DNA from: Bromus sterilis
Lineage: Eukaryota; Streptophyta; Magnoliopsida; Poales; Poaceae
DNA: 64,000 bases
Assembly (NCBI GenBank): GCA_950022295.1
Contig: OX465597.1
Coordinates: 380,525,016-380,589,015, forward strand
Reading direction: 5' to 3'
Shown: positions 1 to 12,179 of the stretch, piece by piece
How positions within the stretch are numbered: the stretch's first letter is position 1
How the letters are laid out: every line of letters begins with the position of its first letter
Made by a program: the position numbers and the translations under genes
Notes under the pieces: model-generated
Databases searched by the model: none
What the model saw: only the letters and a program-made list of their open reading frames with translations
Told to the model about the DNA's origin: nothing

Positions 1-1563
1 ATAAACATTTCTATCGACACAATAGTATTCCTTCTGGGGAACATTTGAAGCAGGCACCAAAGGTTCATTTCTATCCTCGAGAGAATAGTAGTGATTCGGT
101 GGTACCGTGGATTTTCCCTGCATAGAATGGTTAGGGGGCAGTTTTTCTACGAGAGATTTGCGAACCCAAATCTGTCGCTTATAGAAACCATTCTTCGGAG
201 GAGTACCAACGAATTCAGCCGACACCTTTCCTTCCTGATCTTTGACAATCTTGTAGTCAGAATCAAGTGATTCATCAACAATAGCTTTGTCAATTTTGCA
301 ACTGAAACCTGAAAGGTTAGCAATATCAATGGGCTTTTCTTTCGCAAGAACCCAGACAGTTTTAGGATACTGCTCGGGTTCCCAGTAGGTTCCATCAGGA
401 TTGATTTTCCTTTCGAAGCCAACTCCTTCGTTTCGGGGATTCCTGTGAAGAAGAGCCTTTCGTAGGATATCACATAGGTACTGGTCTCCCTGCACACTTT
501 TGAACATGCCTGTTTCAAATAAATCTTTCAACCTGAGGAGTTCCTCGATAATGGTTTCCTCGTTCGAGGGGTTAGTATCATCGATAACAATAGGTTGCTT
601 TCCTTTCGATCTCTCAGAAATAGACTCAATTTTACTTCGTTCCAAACAGGTTAAGCAAGGTGAAGTAGATTCATTTTTAGCTTCAGAGCCTTGTTGAGCC
701 ATGAGCGTGACGTTGACACTTTCCAACTCTTCATTAGCCTCTCTCAGTTTTTCGAGAGCCATTTTTCCTTGAAGGAATTCATAGGTTAGCTTCTCGTAGT
801 CCACTGAGAGAAGATCATGACGAGAGGAAAGTTCATCATACTTTTCTTTCAGAGCAGTATGCTCATTCGACAAAGTTTGACCCTTCTCAATCTCATCGAT
901 CAACAAAGTCTCAGATTTTTGAATAGTTTCACTTAAAGAATCTAGCTCATCTTGTTGGATAGAAGCAATTTTGGCAAGTTTAGCATAACTTATCCTAGAG
1001 TTACTTTCATAAGCAGATCCATCAGAAGTATCGTAGGAATTCTTAGATGAGGATACCTTAGCCTTGGCCATGAAGCAGTAAGCTGGAGATTCATCTTCGC
1101 TGCTTTGGTTGGTGAAGAATGAACTTGAAGTCTTGCTCGAAGCAAATGCTAAACCAGCAACGCCATCAGATTCAGAACCAGAACCAGAACCAGATCTTGG
1201 GTTTGATTCAGCTTCGGAACCGGATGCATCATCTTCAGAGTTCATCTCTTTACCCAGATAGGCTTTGGCACGATGGGAATTCTTTCGTCGAGAGGAATGT
1301 GATTTCGAGGAAGAACCCTCTCGATGCTTGTGATACTTCTTCTTCTTGTCATCATCAGAACCGTCTTTCTTGTCTTTTCTGGACTTCGAATCATATCTCT
1401 TCGACTCATAGTTTTTGCTCGATCTGTGAGACTTGCTCGAAGAATTGCTGTCAGAATGCTTTGATCTATGTTTAATTTCCCAGAGAGGACAATCAGCAAT
1501 GAAATGACCTGGCTTCTTGCAGTTATAACTACTTCCAAGTTCCAAGAAACTGATAAGTAACAT
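1..1563 (-). CDS. Copia-type retrotransposon gag region, partial, runs off left edge
   Basis: On the minus strand a frame opens with ATG at 1563-1561, after a stop at 1590-1588, and stays open to the window edge (521 codons; I checked triplets at both ends and several internal stretches). Near its start is a retroviral-type zinc knuckle reading SYNCKKPGHFIADC: the last Cys-His-Cys positions are present but the first Cys is Ser. A Lys/Ser-rich basic stretch follows, then a Glu/Leu-rich coiled-coil-like segment (about residues 190-290) and a segment containing NPRNEGVGFERKINPDGTYW, which resembles the distal gag of large plant copia elements. The usual gag core upstream of the knuckle is missing, so the element is 5' damaged. 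Assignment to the SIRE/Maximus-like group is from memory of the family, not a search. It belongs to the same element as the LTR-like DNA at 1564-3070. Confidence 0.7.
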   Translation of the reverse strand, partial: MLLISFLELGSSYNCKKPGHFIADCPLWEIKHRSKHSDSNSSSKSHRSSKNYESKRYDSKSRKDKKDGSDDDKKKKYHKHREGSSSKSHSSRRKNSHRAKAYLGKEMNSEDDASGSEAESNPRSGSGSGSESDGVAGLAFASSKTSSSFFTNQSSEDESPAYCFMAKAKVSSSKNSYDTSDGSAYESNSRISYAKLAKIASIQQDELDSLSETIQKSETLLIDEIEKGQTLSNEHTALKEKYDELSSRHDLLSVDYEKLTYEFLQGKMALEKLREANEELESVNVTLMAQQGSEAKNESTSPCLTCLERSKIESISERSKGKQPIVIDDTNPSNEETIIEELLRLKDLFETGMFKSVQGDQYLCDILRKALLHRNPRNEGVGFERKINPDGTYWEPEQYPKTVWVLAKEKPIDIANLSGFSCKIDKAIVDESLDSDYKIVKDQEGKVSAEFVGTPPKNGFYKRQIWVRKSLVEKLPPNHSMQGKSTVPPNHYYSLEDRNEPLVPASNVPQKEYYCVDRNVY

Positions 1564-3070
1564 CGCAATAATGTGTTCCCCCTCCTTTTAACTGAAATCA
1601 TTCAATGCCTAAGCAGAATGCAGATTGTTAGATCCTTTTGCAGTTAACAAACACATATTCAAGTATTGAGCACAAAGACTGAAAGCTCAAGAATGATTAG
1701 AGGGGGAGGGGGTGAATGATCACTTCTAAAAATTCTAAAGAACTTAGAAGGAATTCATGCAAACTGCGAAGGACTAAGAACATCTCGAAGGAAATACAGT
1801 ATCAAAGGTAATGCATAGCTCGAAAGAATTAAGGGCGAAGGGAAACATCGAAGGCATACAGGCTACGAGAGAATACTTAATTTAAATGTATGAAGGAAAA
1901 CGAGCCTGACACGACGATGTTTGGTAAACCAGTTCACACTCTGCAAAGTGCTACGTCTGGTTGGAGGGACTGGTGATTGAACACCTGGAGCAAAACTCTC
2001 TCCGTCCTATTCTCCACTGCAACAAACTCCTCGAGCTTGTCCAGTTTTCACTCGTGGTAGACGATTCAGGGCATCTCCGAGACCTTTACAAACTTCCTTC
2101 AGCAGTGACAATTACTCTTCGACTGCTTGACAGGCGACGCCTAACCGTCTAGGAGACTTGCAGTTCTCCAAGATAAAAAGATCGCCTAATCTCGACCTAA
2201 GTCATAGTGAATTGCTCAACTCAGCTCAGACTTGGGATTTTGGTTTTCTCTCGATGAATCTCTCTTGGGATGCTCACAGACTTCTTTCTTAGAATCTTCA
2301 GTGGAGCAGCCAACCCGAAATGACGGGTAGGTGCGGGGTATTTATAGATGGCGATCCCGATGGGTAAAATGACTGAAGTGACCCGATGCAACCGCTTGAC
2401 GCGTGTCCACAACGGTCGGATTCCAATCACTGCGCAACTTTACTTGAGGAACAAGTAAGCTGACTTACCGAACGAGTTATCTCTCGAAGGCACGAAGTGC
2501 GATGACTTTGCCTTCGAGCTATTTACTCGACTCAGCAAGATTTCTCTCGGTAGGCTTTTGTGGGTTTAGGTTGAGCAGAGCAAATTCACTTCGACTAAGA
2601 TCTCAACTAGCAAACCCCTCTTGATAGTACGGTTTTTCTTACGACTCAAGAAAGTAAAGAGAAACTAGTAAAAAGACTAAGTCTTCGACCAGCTTCAGCT
2701 TTCTCCTCGTTGCGCTTTTACTCGAGAGAGACTTTTTCTTCGACTACATTTTTAGGGGTCGTCTTCCTTCAAAGGGTTCGGTAGATGACTGCAACTCTGC
2801 TGCAGCGAGTTGTCCTTCGACCTTCTACTTGCAAACTCCATTCTTTCGGAACCTAAGTATCTGTTTATACTCGAAAACAATATTAGTTCCACTTCTGCTT
2901 TGTCCAACAATGTCCAAAACCTTCGGGGGCAAAACTTGCCCTTACAAAGACATATTCATAAACAAAAAGGTAGCGAGCATGAGGTGTATGAATTTGGTCG
3001 ACAATGGGTGGAGCAAAAGACCTAAACAATGAAATGTCGACAGGAAAAACTGAATAGGACTCTCCCATAT
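1564..3070 (-). mobile_element. Probable 5' LTR/leader of the copia-type element
   Basis: There is no coding frame here. The stretch lies directly upstream of the minus-strand gag frame and is rich in TCGA-containing words (CTCGAA, TTCGAG) like the gag DNA next to it. On the minus strand near 1690-1720 it contains a CACCCCCTCCCCCTC-like motif, of a kind often seen close to the primer site of plant copia elements. I could not find a methionine-tRNA primer site (GCTCTGATACCA on the plus strand), so the LTR/gag junction appears deleted. The outer LTR boundary cannot be fixed without the other LTR; the right limit is approximate. Confidence 0.45.
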
Positions 3071-3209
3071 CCCTCTATCTTTTCTCTGAAAAATAGACAC
3101 AAACAAGTACATAAAACAATTAACTTATTAAAGAAACCTACATGTATCTACATCTTCCATGGTTCATGAACAATTCATCGGAAATGATGGTGGCTTCCTC
3201 GCTGGCCGT

Positions 3210-4070
3210 CTAATTAAAGTTCTTGGTTAATCTCCAGATTTGCATGTCTCTTTTTCCAATAGCGTTAAAAAAAGAAGAGGAGAAGCCAGCATACGTTCGG
3301 GTTGGTGATGTTGCTGTGCAACACGGCAGCCGGCAGTACAGGAGGTGGGGGCCTTGCACCATGAAGCAGCCCACACCCAAAGCATTCGCCGCCGCCATCT
3401 CTCTCTGGCCAGATCAACCTCCTGGAGTGCTGCCTTCCTCTTGAAGCTCCACACATATCCTGAAAAAAAATTCCACATAAGAGGGGGGACATAAATTTCT
3501 TTCCACATAAAAAAGGGGGAGATAAATTTCCACATAGAAGAGGGGGGAGAGAGATTCGATAAATCTGACCGTGATTCATCCTCCTAATCCTTCATACCCA
3601 TCACACAAACCACGCTGCCCTGCTGTCCCATAGCATCGAGAAAGCCATGTTGTACATGGAGTAGGAGAGAGAGAGGAGAGTGAGGTGAGGGAGGAAGAAG
3701 AAAAAGAGTGAGGAGAGGGAGGTCGGGCTACCGCGTACCCGGCGGTGGTGTCCCGGCGGCCGGAGCTCCGGACGGCGCGAAGGAGGGGCTCGAGGCGGCT
3801 TTCACGGAGGAAGACGAGGACCACTACCAGCGGCACCGCGCCTCTGTCGGTCGCCACACAGCTGCATCCCGGCGTCCCACGGCGAGGGGGTGGCACAAAG
3901 GAGAAGAGGAGCGATGGCGACAGCGACGGCGACGCGGAAAGGAGGCGAGCACCCGGGAGAGGGAGGAGGTGGCTGAGGGAGCGGGAGTGAAGGAGATGGG
4001 GGCTAGGGTTTTCACCGCGTCCGTTTTCACCGTGTGGCGGGGGCGCGGCTGATGCGGGGAACTGTTCTCA
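3210..4070 (-). pseudogene. Possible 5' fragment of an unidentified plant gene
   Basis: Read on the minus strand, this GC-rich block has the look of a grass gene 5' end. It has a CCCTAGCC-type leader near 4000, a pyrimidine-rich stretch (3660-3720 is GA-rich on the plus strand), then a stretch with exon-like composition at 3210-3398 containing a 62-codon frame (MAAANALGVGC start). No domain is recognised, no splice structure could be established, and the block ends where the retrotransposon DNA begins. It could equally be part of an unclassified transposon carrying gene DNA. Function not assignable. Confidence 0.2.
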
Positions 4071-4283
4071 CCCAAGCCACGAGGCACGCACACTACAAAG
4101 CTGGGCCAACGGGTAAAGAGGCCCACCCATCAGCGATTGAAGCAAAACAATGCCAACGTATAGAAAAACTAACCAGGGGATGGTAACCAGCGAGGCAGTA
4201 AACCAGGGACGAGCGGACGGGATGCATCCCAGCTCGCAGGGGCGCTCGCTATGCGGGTAGCACAGCGAGGTTTATAGTAAGGA

Positions 4284-4314
4284 ATATATATATATATATA
4301 ATATATATATATAT
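4284..4314. repeat. (AT)n microsatellite
   Basis: An almost uninterrupted AT dinucleotide run of about 31 bases with one phase slip (TAATAT) in the middle. Confidence 0.95.
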
Positions 4315-5678
4315 GTTTTTTATAATTTATCTTTTCAATTGTTTGTCCAAACTATGAATTGTTTTCACCATTGCATTTACTCGCGTCAAATTTGATAAAA
4401 CTAGATCCTATGTTGATAGTTTTTTAATAATATATTTTTTGGAAAAAAATTGTGTCTGGAATCTGTGACAGTTTTGTCCAAGCAAAATATGTGGTTCAAA
4501 AATGTATTAAATTGTATAGTGAAAACTATACTAAATTATAAGTGAAATCTGTAATAAACTACGTCTGAAATCTATCACGATTTTTATTTGTTTATCACTT
4601 TTTTGGGTGATATTTGCCATAGTTTAGCATAGTAAACTGAATCTATGAAAAAAAATAGAAACAACCAACCTCCCAACCTTACTTAAGGGATGCGAAAATC
4701 GCTCAAAACTCCCTAGTTGCAACAAGTGTCGCGAGTGCGTTGCACCACTTATCAACACCGGAGTGAAAAATGATATTTACAAAGGGTGCCCTCTAACTAG
4801 TGATATCGAAGAACTGCTCGGAAAGGAAATCACTAATTAAGGAGTCCTATTTGCAATGATCACTCCCACAGACGCGGCTGACAAGTGGTGCATCCATGCG
4901 CATCATTTATTCAATTTGAAGTTTTTTCTTTTTTCATACATTTATTTTGGAAAACATTTTATCTCTCGAACTGTGCATTCACATCCCGAATTGTTTTCAC
5001 TGTTGGATTCCTTGTGTCGAGGTCTTCGAAGCTAGATCTCATGTTAATAGATTTGACAAACTTTTTTTACAAGAGACATGGTTGTTCCTCTCACGAAAAT
5101 AAACTTGTGCCTTGAGAAGAAGCAAAACAGTGCCACTCACGAATAAAGAAATGTGTTTTTCCTTTTTGATATACACTCGTGCCTCTCGTAAAATACGTTT
5201 TATTTTTATTTTTGAGAGACACATCCATGCCACTCAAGGAAGGAAATATGTGTCACCACAATGCATTTTTCCCTTTTCGAGAGTCACGATCGTGCCTCTG
5301 GTAAAAAATCATTTTTCCACGCAAAAAAATTCCACCAAAATATAAAAATGCATGAAAACCAAAAAGCTGGAAACCGTGAAAAAAATTTCTAAAACTTGTG
5401 GGTGTGTAGAAAAATAAAACCCAAGAAAGTGTTCAACACGTGACACGTGAAAGTAAAAAAAACATGTGACACATGGCGCTCTCAGCCCACGGAAAGTGTT
5501 CTTTGCGGGGCTCCCACAAGGAGTACTCGCTAACTAATAGGCTTCATTAGAGTTGTTTGTTGATTTTCAGCCGGTAGCGCTGCTTCTCGCCAATCAAATA
5601 AGGCGCGAACTGGCAGCCTCCATTACTGGCATGGACAAGATGGAGGCACGAGTTTGGTACGACCTGGCAGCAGAGTGC
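4315..5678. other. AT-rich intergenic DNA with a degenerate short repeat
   Basis: No supportable gene. Between about 5075 and 5300 a phrase of the form GTGCC(T/A)CTC(G/A)CG recurs at irregular spacings of roughly 45-65 bases (near 5083, 5128, 5176, 5226 and 5288), suggesting a decayed tandem array or the interior of an old DNA transposon. The remainder is AT-rich with poly-A stretches and no coding signal. Confidence 0.4.
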
Positions 5679-5795
5679 CACTAAATAAGATGGTTGAGTT
5701 GTATTCGGTTTATATCATCGCACACGGTTGTTGCGTAAGTTATGTGTGCAATGCACGATGTCACTATTGACAACAAAATGAAAATGTAAAAAAAA

Positions 5796-7230
5796 TGAAA
5801 CTTGGCATGGTTCCATGATTTTAATACATAATGCAGTGGTAATAAAAAGAAATGGTTTGAAGATTGCTATCATTTGCTATATTTAAGATATTTAACGCAT
5901 TTTCTCCACATTTAATGCAAAGTATTAAGTAATTTATATTTAAACTATAAGTACAAAAATTAGTGCACTAAAATTGTTAGAAAAATCTTGCTTATGATGT
6001 TCTCCGTATGTGGATGCCTTATGCATGAAAAATCTGTTGGATAAATATTCAAAATAATTGTGTGAACCACCCCTAAAAAATGAACTTTTTCAATTCCAAT
6101 TTTCTTTTAAATGTAAAAAAATCAAAAATGTGAAACTTGGCATGGTGCCATTATTGGACTTCATAATGCAGTAGTAAAAATTTCAAATGGTTTGGAGATT
6201 GTTGCCATGTAGAGTCTTCACAAATCAAGTCATCTCCGATAAAGTTCCATGGTTTCGAGTGGAAACCGCTTCAATTTTGAGATAGTCGACGTATCTTTGT
6301 CTTTTAAACATTTTTTTTAATATTGAATACACCATGAAATCACGACTGTACAAATTTGTCATTTTTCGAGCTTCATTTTCTATATTTACCTGATTTAACG
6401 CATTTTTCTTGCTTTCAATGTAAAGTAATTCATATTTGAATTAGAAGTACGTAAATTAGAGCAGAAAAATGGTTAAAAAAATCTTACTTGTAGTATTCTC
6501 CACATGTGGATGCCTTATGCATGAAAAACCTGTTGGGCAAATATGCAAAATAATTGTTTCAATCACCTTAAAAATAGACTTTTTCATTTTCAAAAATTTA
6601 GAAAATATAAGAAGTTAAAAGAAGGTGAAACTTGGCATGGTACCATTATTGAACTTCGTAATACAGTGGTAAATTTTTTAAATGTTTTGAACATTGTTGC
6701 CATGTAGAATCTTCATAAATCGAGCCATCTCCGATGAAGATTCATAGTTTCGAGAGACTACCACTTAAATTTTGAGAGATACTCGACGTATCTTTGTCGT
6801 TTGAACATGTTTTTTAATGTTCAATATACACCATAAAATCACGAGTGGACAAGTTTGCCATTTTTTGTGGTTCATTTTCTATATTTAAAAAGATTTAATG
6901 CATTTTCTTCTGCATTTAATATAAAGTAATTCATATTTAAATTACCGGTACATAAACTAGTGCAGAAAAATGGTTAGAGATTTTTTACTTATGGTCTTCT
7001 CCACATGTGGATGCCTTATGCATAAAAAACATGTTGGGCAAATATGCAAAATAATTGTGTGAATCACCTCGAAAATGGAATTTTTCATTTCCAAAAATTC
7101 TGCAAATATAAATTAATTCAAAAAAGGGTGAAACTTGGCATGGTGCCGTTATTTGACTTCACAACGCGGTGGTTAAAATTTGAAATGGTTTGAAGATTAT
7201 TGCCATATACAGTTTTCACAAATCAAGCAG
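5796..7230. repeat. Tandem array, unit about 500 bp
   Basis: The phrase tgaaacttggcatggt starts copies at about 5796, 6131, 6626 and 7129, giving spacings of 335, 495 and 503. Other landmarks recur in order in each unit: atgtggatgccttatgcat (near 6009, 6506, 7007), gggcaaatatgcaaaataattg, the run around aatgcagtggta, and atcgagccatctccgat/aatcaagtcatctccgat with the following gacgtatctttgtc. The first copy lacks an internal ~160 bp (the catctccgat-gacgtatctttg part) and the last is cut short near 7230. No open frame is conserved between copies. Confidence 0.85.
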
Positions 7231-10200
7231 ATGGTCCAGATTTTAAGACTCCACTAGATCATTGATGGCGGGCGTTGCAGCGCCGCTCTATTTGTATAAT
7301 CAATGGTATAGTTTTCATTAATATTCGGCCACATTGAACTCATTAAATTTGTATAACCATAACCATATATTAGTGGAAAAAATCAACATATATACTCGGT
7401 AAAAGCAAGATTCAAAGATACAAATTGGTTCATATGACAACATACACAGCAATGTATTTAGTAGATGCAACTAATCATTATTGTGAAGGAAAATAATAAG
7501 CAGACAGTAATGAGACATAAGGTTCTACTGAGAGTTTATACACGATGTAAGGTTCTCCATCTTCGGCAACAAACAAGAATTAGATCAGCCTTGGCACACC
7601 TAACAATTTCTTGATGACTGCTTCACATCAATGGGAGAAGAGAGCTAACAACGATGTATTTTAGTTATGAAATCAAATAATCAATGTACTACACCTTTCA
7701 TACAAGCAACTGTGCTGATAGTAATAAGATATTTCAAATGTTAAGAGGAACCTGGCTGAAAGATACATGTAAGAAAGTCACAACCCAACAGTTCTATTTG
7801 ATAAATGAATTGCCTTTCCAACAAAAAATTAGAATGACCACGCAACAATATTAGTGCCGAATTTTAAATTAAAGCTCTATCAATACATCATATGATACTT
7901 TAAGGGGATCAGGGCCAACTCAAAGCATCGTAATGCAGTGATATGATGGTAGAAAAATCTACTACATAACTTCTTATTTTTTATTTTATAATAGAAGAAG
8001 GAAATACTAAATATGCAAAAACGGAGAAGGTAGTACAATAAAGTTTCTTATACCTAGAGGTTGTAGGCCATCAATTATTAAAAATAGGAGACATCAAACC
8101 TGAAGTAAATTAGCAAAGTTGGTGGTTGACATCAATTTACAAATAGGAAAAACCAACCTACATATTCAGGCATCAACACCTGATTCAGCCGTTAGGTACT
8201 TATATGTACAAATTTAGGGTTGTTTTTTGTTCAAGTTTGGGTAACACATATTCAATAATCCATTCGAAGAAAATGTGGATTGCAAAGACAATAAAGCAGA
8301 ATCCTGATAACACATCTCTTTAATCAATTCAGCAACTATCTTTGTGTAAATATTAACCTCGCCGATTTGAGTGGCACTTTGCCAATAGCACATCAAGTGT
8401 TTTCTATTTCATATATATCTTGATCATTCACCTTATCAAATTCATCGGTAGATCATGGGCTGACCCAAGTGGTGATGGTAAAATCGAAGGATGTGTTTGA
8501 GAATATCACACCAAACATTAAAGTTTAATTAGCTTTCCGATCTAAGAATGTACCTTGTCAAAGGCTTGTTTCTGAAAGCGAAGCCTTTATCTCTGAATCT
8601 CATTGCTATTACACCTGCAAAAAATGTACATATAAATCTGCAAAGATGGAGTGTGAAAAAATAATCATATTAGCATGCACAACAGACCATATAGAATTTG
8701 CACAAAAGTACAATAAATAATGATCTAAGAAGGGAAGCGAGCTTATAGAAGCCCAAATCTGAAATAGAATATAAGATAAGAGGAAACAAAGAACTGACAA
8801 ACAATGGTGCCAGATGGATTTTGGAAAATCATATTGCATAAAGTTGAAAGTATTTCTCCATTCGGTATAAGAAAGCCACCAGTTGAAAATTTTATGATTT
8901 GCTACACTTGCACACGCTTAACTTAAATTTAGAAATACTTACAACTAATTTTGGGGAATGGATGGAACTAAATGGAAACAACTACAATAGTTGAATGTCA
9001 TTAAACAAAAGTACCTTGCAGAAGCAAAGGTTTTCCCATACTGAATCAAGTACACTTGAGAAGTATGCATTTTATCTGATAGCACAGACCAACAAGAAGT
9101 GTTTTAAGACTCTTAGCATAACAATATTCAATTTTGACCAGTCTTCCCACTGCATCATTTGTAAATGGGATCAGAGAAATACAACATTGTAGTGGCAAAG
9201 AAACTCTGCAGTCTCGCATCTCAAGGAAAAAGAATCAAAATTAAGAATACATGGAAATATAGAGCAGAAGATATAGAATCAGTTGGTACATATGATAAAA
9301 CTATTGGACCAAAAACAGAAACACCGTGTCGTCTAGCTTCAAGGTAAATAATTATGATAATTCTTTTTAAATGCTATTTAATATTTACAACCAGCATCTC
9401 GCATCAAAGTGACCACGTCAAATGTAAAGGATCCTTGCTTGAACAATATTGTACTCACGTCGAAGTGATATCCTTAGATGTAAATGATCCTTGTTTGAAC
9501 AACATTGTACAGTATATGCAGTTTATATTCATATGGAATTTAAAATTAAGTAAATCTGACTTAGGAAGTGAAAAGTGAATTCTGCACTTGTAATATCAAA
9601 TCCAAATTGACCGCCCCATCAAATGTACATCATTCCGATTCAGTTAGTTTTTATAGAATTTTGGAGCTGCCATTGTACCGACTTTATCATTGCATCAGTG
9701 CCCAATTCATTCTTCTTAGATGCCCACTCCATGCCTATTATCATGTCTATCAGTACAAGGAAATTAATGACACCGAGAAATCAAGAGTAAGATCAGAGAT
9801 TGCACACAAGTGAGAGAAGAGAGCATGGGAGAGACAGGGCAAGATTGTCGAACAAAGAGCGAATTACCTGAAGTTGCGTGGTTTTTGGGCACGCAGGGTA
9901 CAGTGACAAATTAGAGGACAAAGGTGGACAAGTTGCAGGTAGCGGAGGTGTCGCCTCATATCTGTTGCACCATGCCACGGCTTGCGTCCTAATAATATGC
10001 GTTAGCGCCCAGGATGTGGACCACCACTCCATGGTCGCGATAACAGTTGCATGCACACAACACAAAATGTGAATGGTGGGAGTGCTGTCACAATAGGGAA
10101 GGGGGAGTGCCTCCTCAACATTCGTCGGCATCACAATGAAATAGGAAATCCAGTCCGATAAGTAAGGAGGGGTATGTTTGCAACTGCCGTCATTGTTGTC

Positions 10201-11651
10201 GATGTTGCCATCACGTGGAGCCACGTGACAGAGCACGGGGCAGCGGGCAAGTTGTCGCCTCCGCCGTGTGTGCAAAACCCATCTCAAGCTCTGGAATGTC
10301 TTCATTCTGAAGTAAATCCCCATCATCACTGCAAATGAAGATAGAATGGCAACATGGGTAACAAAATCAAAAAATATACTAAGCCAGGAAAACTATAGAT
10401 TAAAATGTGAAGACGCCACAGAATTAGTTTCACTCTTGGTAATTGGATTGTTAAGCAAGATTTGGCGTATTAGAAGTCAGTTTCTTCTCAAACAAATTTA
10501 CACCTTTTTTTTGAAACGCGGTCCTTTAGGGCCCGATTCATTAAAAAAAAGAATTGCCCGGTGGATTAATGAAAATCCGGGCGAAAACCGTTACAACAGA
10601 CCCACAAAAGGGCACAATCCACACACGCTGACCCCGAGGGCCGAGGACACGCACCAAGCGAGCCGCCGGCTTCGTTACCCTAGCAATCCAAAGTCGACAC
10701 CTTACAAGCAAAACTGAAGCCGCCGCTTCAGCATCCACGCCGACCCCAAGGTCGCGCACCAGGAGGGCCGCCGGCGGCAGTGCCCGAGCGACCCGCACCG
10801 GCACCTTGCAACCATACCCGGAGCGGCGGCTCCGACTTACAGACGAAAACAACTCAGACGCCGACCCCGAGGTCGCGCACCAGGCGACATATTTACACCT
10901 TTGGTTTAGCTATCCTAATAATTAGCTAATTATGGCATATAACAATGTATCAGCATAACGATACTGCATACAAAGGCAGTAAAAGGCCAATTGTGTAACC
11001 AAAACCACAACCATGGGCAGAGCAAGGTAGATATGTGGTTCTAAATCTGTACACCAAATATTTTTGCCAAACAAACATCTACGACATAGGTATATACTGA
11101 CTGTAATGATTTGATAATGTAGTTTCATGTAGCTCAGTCCACTCCCTATCATCTAATTCCCCAGTAACTTCTCCCTTAAAAGCCAATTATGCAATCAGCT
11201 GTCCCAGAACGAACCGAAAAGCCCATCTGGCTACAACCACAATCCTCTAATAGATGGGATTCTAGGGTCAGCTAGGTTCCACGACTTGTTCTAGATCTCG
11301 ATGAGAAACATGTGCGTGGCTAGTGGATAGTTTTTCCCACTTTGTACATCCAAATTCTCCACCATCAACCACACCAGAAGAGGTTGACGGATCTGGGAGC
11401 AGGAACAGAGTTTTTCTTATTCTTCCCAAATAGAACATCCCCAAACATAGGACTCATCACATCCAATTTGACACAACCAAATGATTCGATTATGCTGCTC
11501 CACTTCTGCTTCGAGCACTTGCATATTAGATTTGGATCATACTCAGTAGAAAGGAGGTGGAGGAGCTGGGAAGAGGATGGATACCAATCGCGAAGTTCTC
11601 GCTGAGCGAGAGGGTGATGGAGTCGAGGTCGATCCAGTCTATGTCTTCCAT
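7231..11651 (-). pseudogene. Possible captured gene fragment with exon-like pieces
   Basis: Three minus-strand stretches have exon-like borders. At 11651-11585, an ATG-started piece (MEDIDWIDLDSITLSLSENF) is followed by a GT donor. At about 10337-9869, a long piece is preceded by a pyrimidine-rich tract ending TTTGCAG and followed by CTTCAG/GTAATT, with the start reading DDGDLLQNEDIPELEMGFAH in one frame but stops further on. Near 8622-8562, a short piece lies between TTTTTTGCAG and AAG/GTACAT. The intervening DNA is AT-rich and intron-like. I do not recognise the protein; internal stops argue it is not functional. It sits inside the putative CACTA, so capture of host gene DNA is the natural inference. 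A chance arrangement of splice-like sites cannot be excluded. Confidence 0.25.
10508..10890 (-). mobile_element. Short non-LTR retroposon insertion with 12-bp TSD
   Basis: A 383-bp GC-rich insert is flanked by an exact 12-bp direct repeat, atttacaccttt, at 10496-10507 and 10891-10902. The left end starts with a T run, so the poly-A tail lies on the minus strand, as expected of a SINE or 5'-truncated LINE. Inside, a phrase of the type CCGACCCC(G/A)AGGTCGCGCACCAGG recurs about three times (near 10630, 10739 and 10861). I cannot name the family. Confidence 0.8.
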
Positions 11652-12179
11652 TGAGATGCTAGCGCCATCTTCACAATAAGTTTGAGGGCACCGACAGCCG
11701 AGGAAACAACAAAGCGGAGGCGAGAGGCCAGCGCCGTACCTCGCTCGAGGATGGAGATCGAAACGACAGTCTCGATGGAAGAGGAGGTGTATGGGAAACG
11801 GGCTAGACAGCCCAGTACCAGCCCAAGTAACCACAGATGTCCAAAAAAGCTACGGGAGTAGCTTCCCCAGGCCATCTCCCGAAAGCTGTAGCACTAACGA
11901 AGCATCGGATGACCAAGAATGTTTATCACACGTAATCAAATGGCTAGAATCATCTAGGCCATGAGAAGGCTGGGATTTGGTTCAGTTTTAATGTCCTAAT
12001 AAATTCCTGGGTGGGAAGATTGCTGCGGTTATTTTAGAAAACATTTTATTTAATGCATACAGTTGGTCCTTGGAAACCGCATGCGATGCAAGGCATTTAG
12101 AGTGCGTCGTCTCGTTGCCCAATCGTCGCAACGCACAGGTGGCGCCGCTCCAGATTTTCAGTAGTACAGAAAGGTTCAT

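Noticed and set aside
3576..4126. Several overlapping frames on both strands
   Set aside because: High GC content makes stops rare; Arg/Ser/Pro-rich translations have no domain.
9793..10329. 178-codon minus-strand open frame
   Set aside because: No family resemblance and a Cys/His/Pro-rich random look; part of it coincides with an exon-like piece in another frame, so it is kept only as part of a possible captured fragment.
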